Of a stretch of DNA of 64,000 nucleotides, positions 62,901 through 64,000 are shown one piece after another. This stretch comes from RGIG8700 sp964568815 (GTDB lineage: Bacteria; Bacillota; Clostridia; RGIG6154). Positions within the stretch are counted from its first letter, which is position 1, and each line of letters starts with the position of its first letter. A program made the position numbers and the translations under genes. The notes beneath the pieces were generated by a model. The model worked only from the letters and a program-made list of their open reading frames with translations. It was not told the DNA's origin and made no database searches. The stretch is taken from assembly GCA_964568815.1 (NCBI GenBank), contig CAZMRY010000001.1:1-64000 (forward strand). The letters are read 5' to 3'.

Positions 62901-63653
62901 TGCCTGTTCATCTCCTACTCTCGCTTCAGAAAGAATACTTATAGGGCTGAACGAATAATCTTTTTTATAAAAATTCTGCACCACACCATATTCATTCTTT
63001 TCTCTTTGCGCCTCAGATATTCCGCTCCTTGTGTCAACTTCTCCCTTTTTATTAAGATGCACGCCTTTCGTTTCATTTGCATTTAATATTCCAAGCACAG
63101 CATTATATTCTGCCGAAAGTGCATTAAGTCTGTTTCTTTTCCTGTCAAGTGTGCTGTAATAATTATAGGCTATTTTCTGTTCATCAGTTCCGTATCTCAA
63201 CACATCAGGATTTGTTTTATATAGATTATATCCACTTTCTTCAACCCCTGTAAGCTGAGGTAATTGTGCAGTTTCTCTTTGTATCTGTGTAGCAAGCTCA
63301 TTTTTTCTGTTAATAAAGAAATTCTTACTTCCGTAAGCAGGAATAGAACTGTCCCTTGTGCTTCTTCTCCAATTATACGCATCTTCATCTATAAAGCTTG
63401 ATTTAAAGCCGTTATATATAACTTCGTTGTTATCTTTTTGATACTGTGCTTCTCTTTCTTTTTGTCTATTGTATGCTATGGCTTCAAGTGTTGTAGTTTG
63501 TTTCCTTTCAGTTTCAGGCACATAGGCAGTACCTGTTAGCTTTTGAAGATTTATTGAATTTCCTTTTACAGGATTATTATAATTTATAACCGCTCCCTGA
63601 TTTTTCTTCTCTATCTCTTTATTATATTTTAATACATCTGTCAGTTTCTTCAT
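53913..63653 (-). CDS. Giant phage-type polyvalent protein (3246 residues)
   Basis: This single uninterrupted frame has features of large polyvalent proteins carried by phages and injected with DNA. In order: a polar N-terminus; a small-residue-rich hydrophobic stretch (about 370-392); a metallopeptidase-like HEVTH at 754-758; a phage MuF C-terminal or toxin-like domain (about 930-1100); a second HEVQH at 1306-1310 within an LPD23-like region; an LPD3-like region (about 1420-1580); long coiled coils (about 1700-2100); a barnase/EndoU/RelE-type nuclease-like domain (about 2175-2260; HIKNSHGE); a hydrophobic segment near 2785; and a Lys/Gln/Glu-rich C-terminus. It is probably an ejected virion protein. 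Domain names are by pattern only. Confidence 0.8.
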   Translation of the reverse strand: MKKLTDVLKYNKEIEKKNQGAVINYNNPVKGNSINLQKLTGTAYVPETERKQTTTLEAIAYNRQKEREAQYQKDNNEVIYNGFKSSFIDEDAYNWRRSTRDSSIPAYGSKNFFINRKNELATQIQRETAQLPQLTGVEESGYNLYKTNPDVLRYGTDEQKIAYNYYSTLDRKRNRLNALSAEYNAVLGILNANETKGVHLNKKGEVDTRSGISEAQREKNEYGVVQNFYKKDYSFSPISILSEARVGDEQARYDRNMKTEGKIVLADDKIKAYKYYDENKDNEYDDGLFGRIGANFKSGTIGEKIADTGANSWEYATDDIEAAEVYQQLDKRLRENNKEAYTDNNAFDTFVSTLSNYAPQFINQSKAQAVGQLAGATLGVFMGNPLTGARIGGAAASSADMFRRTVGSQYVELLQNSDMSEEDIKALATNTALVEATLEFGISYIADKLIFGGKTVSKKIGAEKLEDGIMAILRKGKMSEKGAQIAVNSMKFLGKQAIEGVGEGAEEFLQTGTEIVAGKHAERGETVSAIELLKETFDFASYTKEDFAQMKSSALAGFIISAGSTGTVKSAIASYRDAVDTVNTSELGKTVKQAKLFDEYIADAVTYCKNSTNTEIVDFANRIEQKMENGKVLTDEEAGMIIKHSVVSENHNPFEITGGYVEKGLKLEQSKSGLVTVYSKDWVLSPDSAPVKVIEGLAKLSNSKIVIEDLDAVEVTDEMGNKKLVDNMGFVQDGVIHINSANAKTRLGAMVALHEVTHNIENSDLYSAYKKIAFDIMYGGENTDSYKEAYNTIAERYGDKVSGKEDIDKELVANFTMKRLDEKVINRIVMQNRNVAVRMFNALKAAYNKVKSAITGTEQDLSDIERALDIFDRALKERRKTIDNSNATPFVDEEGNVRFSKEGSGEKRYLLNENFVNDYDNWVANGRPDRQSLNIGTTSSALQSIGVKDQKITWDTNKINTSLKKHSYLTDDILKQVPEILEKPIIVMQSKGFDSRITMFGEVYDSDGLPIMAVLELLPLKDKSGVVLDEIKVVSTHSRKNNNPNSVVQTQSIIDTSDILYVEPNIKRTNNWLTRTRLQLPFGVTNYGSIKRITYPNGNVNTNNMQKGQNDAQGSNGKQHLLGGETSVVANNKTLAEARRMNLKGEPQSEIFKKTGWYKGIDKRWRYEIPDDNARFVRKGDLVFKKDHPDYARYRELLDIQNRYILEMEGGRELTEAEKKEYEKLKNIWSNTFTQNGKVTPDAGTQDRLEAYFDHPELYEAYPQLKDLRIVFKKDISEYGSYDRKNKTITIRDGMDNSFTLYTLLHEVQHAVQDIEGFARGSSVAYWENKLREEGKIGKYERRILELRQQRKEAYEGMDDRFRILVSNYYNSQRNGNLKPETIDRLYDELAEDKDYGLLFMEYDNSLFEESILLDDNTPMTAQGLYEKTAGEIEAREVVHRKGMDKEYLKKTVPYIGGDDTVFADDNYSAYKGKDNKGNDIWIVETGKDIFKGLNTPEEYRDAAYSYLIANRDNKVTVKDNNGKEIVFIRLSAEEFTHSEESAELLKNNPEMFNQKMRLVPSLQDLLMNANANWQSPDHKNHKLFKQNGFENYRGKVRIDNVIFNSVVRVGKAKFGNVFYDINLEVDSYLPHTENSASDINESTSIDNIPQSMETVNDYSMQEDKKYLLGAVISEENETTAPEYQSTAKSRTRLERYENDAVRKVADAMSVRLGTAREFLKPIIQEMSTEYMKTGKLSQETIDRLFEEAYKNGKIVNDEAYKGYADLRNYLRNTKIYFDSESAADIPDFFKDIRRYMGRLSVSSTSGTSVDSIYQELNEMHPSLFPDDILSSSDRMLKIMEVSDSLRKEEITLDAYYNTDEAKGHLKHEFEKAVYEFKDHLYEVKHFNDSLADEKPTVEIERNEKEQVAYLRNAYSELSSARKNAEKIMGKLLITEEEKEIAEKVISGAIRSEKIKSLGLNTDAINKYIEAYGTVRTLEKEIKKENTKVRAERIGRITKLLENSDNWKDKKVFGGIRYATETQERNIEDITTNPEEADAIKEAIFEPIDIHEAESNRYKNKLLDDIDKLEISQKVAKGNKHSEAYAVQFLGETQGEIEYLEEKLAKYDNGEIVDIQEDTKAQGIFDKTIGTRKNIATKEEIESYVDYAYRYSHETNVKHNNLFPKQKAQIIIGKVNKRLINDLKKEYGIDVSNVFHALNDNDIRHIKNSHGELTKEKYPITAEDQKQIPDIIENYDDVLYLKRPDGKEGIYYVKRHNGVTYYLESISDKGKILSNKQMIKVSTGTIPDIPGLKDAINKKWNIDSALNDSKVPQMYVQDVWNNDVHTDNVSQKAENVNSKKSWIEKDREKLAQLKRDADVFIDANPKLDYGKIDKCIGEFRKIYNELFEMMNEARIRNGYAPVEYRKNYFPHFVENKGDSFLNELGRAFGFDLENKFFMSDTVTSLPTEIMGRTADRKPGIKWLANALHRSKDSITDYDAIDGFAKYVTGVCDVIFHTDDIQNVRAFSNAIRYKYSDDGVKEKIAEIGENDTLTDEDKLKQISEKLQEGYKNKLGNYAVNLDKYANVLAGKQVGFLDRVVEDNLGRRTLRNWSRFQGKIGANMIVGNAKTPFMNFATIPQARKELSYVDLAYGIFHTLKNIKTPDGFDDKSTFLTNRVKVGNPDRVKTMSKPKHFLDAIGKPLEFTDALTSGLIWRARYHQNIVKRNMPSEEAIREADAYTKKLIGGRSYGSMPTLFYSKSGKVITQYMLETNNLISNITKDLSRYAKKDSKGVAEAIVRASWRFIKYSLAAELLADLFEKWFGNDGIQSPLGIVLDGIDDFTKLRVPNAFDAIEMLIEEGAIELEDEAEDPAVAIGNSVVNVLEDLPFTSIITDGRIPASAGMFDVTELVKIFSDPKKVSNKKKMDIILNEFVVPLSYRTLPAGAGQLKKTVEGINAYNKGGSYKINNKGEEELQYPIDKNIGNAIKTTVWGKSSTKGSRGWVEEGFGSLTSEQTELYQRIIEDKKTSRTDVYNAINAASKAKSVKDGDKSKTSTQVRHETLESTKGLTPSQKAEVEISFYSKGEDGKKGKREKAQDLIDFGIAPEKVAKLYYDYDVHDDVSKETKYEKFFAMTDGRTKKVYEKWEYEPELSVIKREALANDNSLSPEEKQEVNIALFGETKTQYDFSSVDGYYYSSLTENQQAGYDAYIQNYGENSMNARTFYYVTKVMNSQKDGKGSKKVDKISRLRKIGVPLNRANRIYNLLN

Positions 63654-63694
63654 AAAAGCATAGCGGTACTTTAAACAGTACCGCCGCCTCCTTT

Positions 63695-64000
63695 CTATAA
63701 TATAAAGTCTTCTGTGCCGTCATTTCCCTCCGGATTGGCACTTGGTCCGGAGGAATTCTTAAAATTTACTGCAAGCTTGGAATCTTTCAGGAAATCAAAA
63801 TACATCTGACTCGCCCTTTCAGGCGTAACTCCCCAAATCTGTGCAAGTCTTGTGAAATTCCCCATGCTTGCATCTTTCAACGCCTGCTCATAAGCAAGCT
63901 GTGTCTGCTGGTCGTCATATACCTTTTCATTCCACTGTCTGTCATACATCGTATCGGCTCTTGTATCTTCATAAGCCTTCTGCTGATATTCTTTCTGATA
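63695..64000 (-). CDS. Phage-type protein, 5' end outside the window
   Basis: The frame is open from the stop at 63695 to the window edge, so an internal ATG at 63949 is not the true start. The visible 101 residues are Gln/Tyr-rich coiled coil (EYQQKAYEDTRADTMYDRQW) followed by a helical motif (FTRLAQIWGVTPERASQMY) and an acidic tail. Similar proteins precede giant virion genes in phage structural clusters. It lies 41 bases before the giant gene with CTTTCTATA... between them. Confidence 0.65.
   Translation of the reverse strand, partial: YQKEYQQKAYEDTRADTMYDRQWNEKVYDDQQTQLAYEQALKDASMGNFTRLAQIWGVTPERASQMYFDFLKDSKLAVNFKNSSGPSANPEGNDGTEDFIL

Noticed and set aside
1..64000. CRISPR arrays, tRNA and rRNA genes, conjugation genes
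   Set aside because: No regularly spaced direct repeats, cloverleaf pattern, rRNA-like tract, relaxase or type IV secretion gene was seen on reading through the window.

Overview
The window reads as chromosome of an anaerobic, spore-forming, low-GC member of the Clostridia. The signs are strong AGGAGG-type ribosome sites, T-box leaders, an alpha/beta small acid-soluble spore protein, a CotJC coat gene, a glycyl radical enzyme with its activase, a flavodiiron protein with rubredoxin, and S-layer-anchored secreted proteins. A pectin- or plant-glycan-degrading gut bacterium would fit, but the species cannot be named from sequence alone. No rRNA, tRNA or CRISPR array was seen.

Positions 1-28954 (minus strand) form a carbohydrate-use locus. 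It holds secreted InlB-repeat/CBM-like proteins, two GH74-like beta-propeller proteins flanking a large SLH/stalk-domain protein, a sugar ABC importer (binding lipoprotein and two permeases) and a GH127-type (DUF1680) glycosidase. A catabolic operon follows: three Gfo/Idh/MocA oxidoreductases, a TIM-barrel isomerase, phosphomannose isomerase, a cupin protein, a glycyl radical enzyme of unusual active site, UxuB, UxuA, the radical-SAM activase and an AEC transporter. A divergent AraC regulator (29159-30049) probably controls it. The inferred flow is extracellular glycan cleavage, ABC uptake, oxidation or isomerisation, and mannonate/fructuronate conversion.

Positions 30050-34910 hold housekeeping and stress genes: an AAA ATPase, SASP, FprA, a short rubredoxin gene and a ZIP transporter. 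Positions 34943-41846 hold two T-box-controlled units. The first (specifier read as CUC, Leu) drives a LeuA-like protein lacking the usual catalytic motifs and a fusion of a TIM-barrel isomerase to an acyl-CoA synthetase. The second (specifier read as AUC, Ile) drives an XRE-cupin-acyl-CoA synthetase fusion. A route that activates branched-chain acids to make Leu and Ile is a plausible inference.

The most striking region is 42506-53310. The spore-coat gene cotJC is split in two by a 10,313-bp element. The element carries an XRE regulator, type I restriction-modification (HsdR, HsdM-HsdS fusion), a HEPN-like zinc-ribbon protein, a DUF3990/XRE toxin-antitoxin pair and a large serine recombinase. 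Joining the ends at the shared TACCTA core restores an in-frame 163-codon cotJC, and joining the element ends creates a perfectly spaced dyad typical of a serine-integrase attP. Circularisation would also extend the recombinase from 541 to 588 residues, so integration truncates it. This resembles the skin element of sigK. A sigma-E-like promoter lies ahead of the recombinase unit, but the cotJC 5' part lacks a visible ribosome site, so function after excision is unproven.

Positions 53411-64000 hold two small genes and a phage-type module with a 3246-residue polyvalent virion-like protein. A decayed homologous fragment of that protein sits at 42084-42359, on the other side of cotJC.
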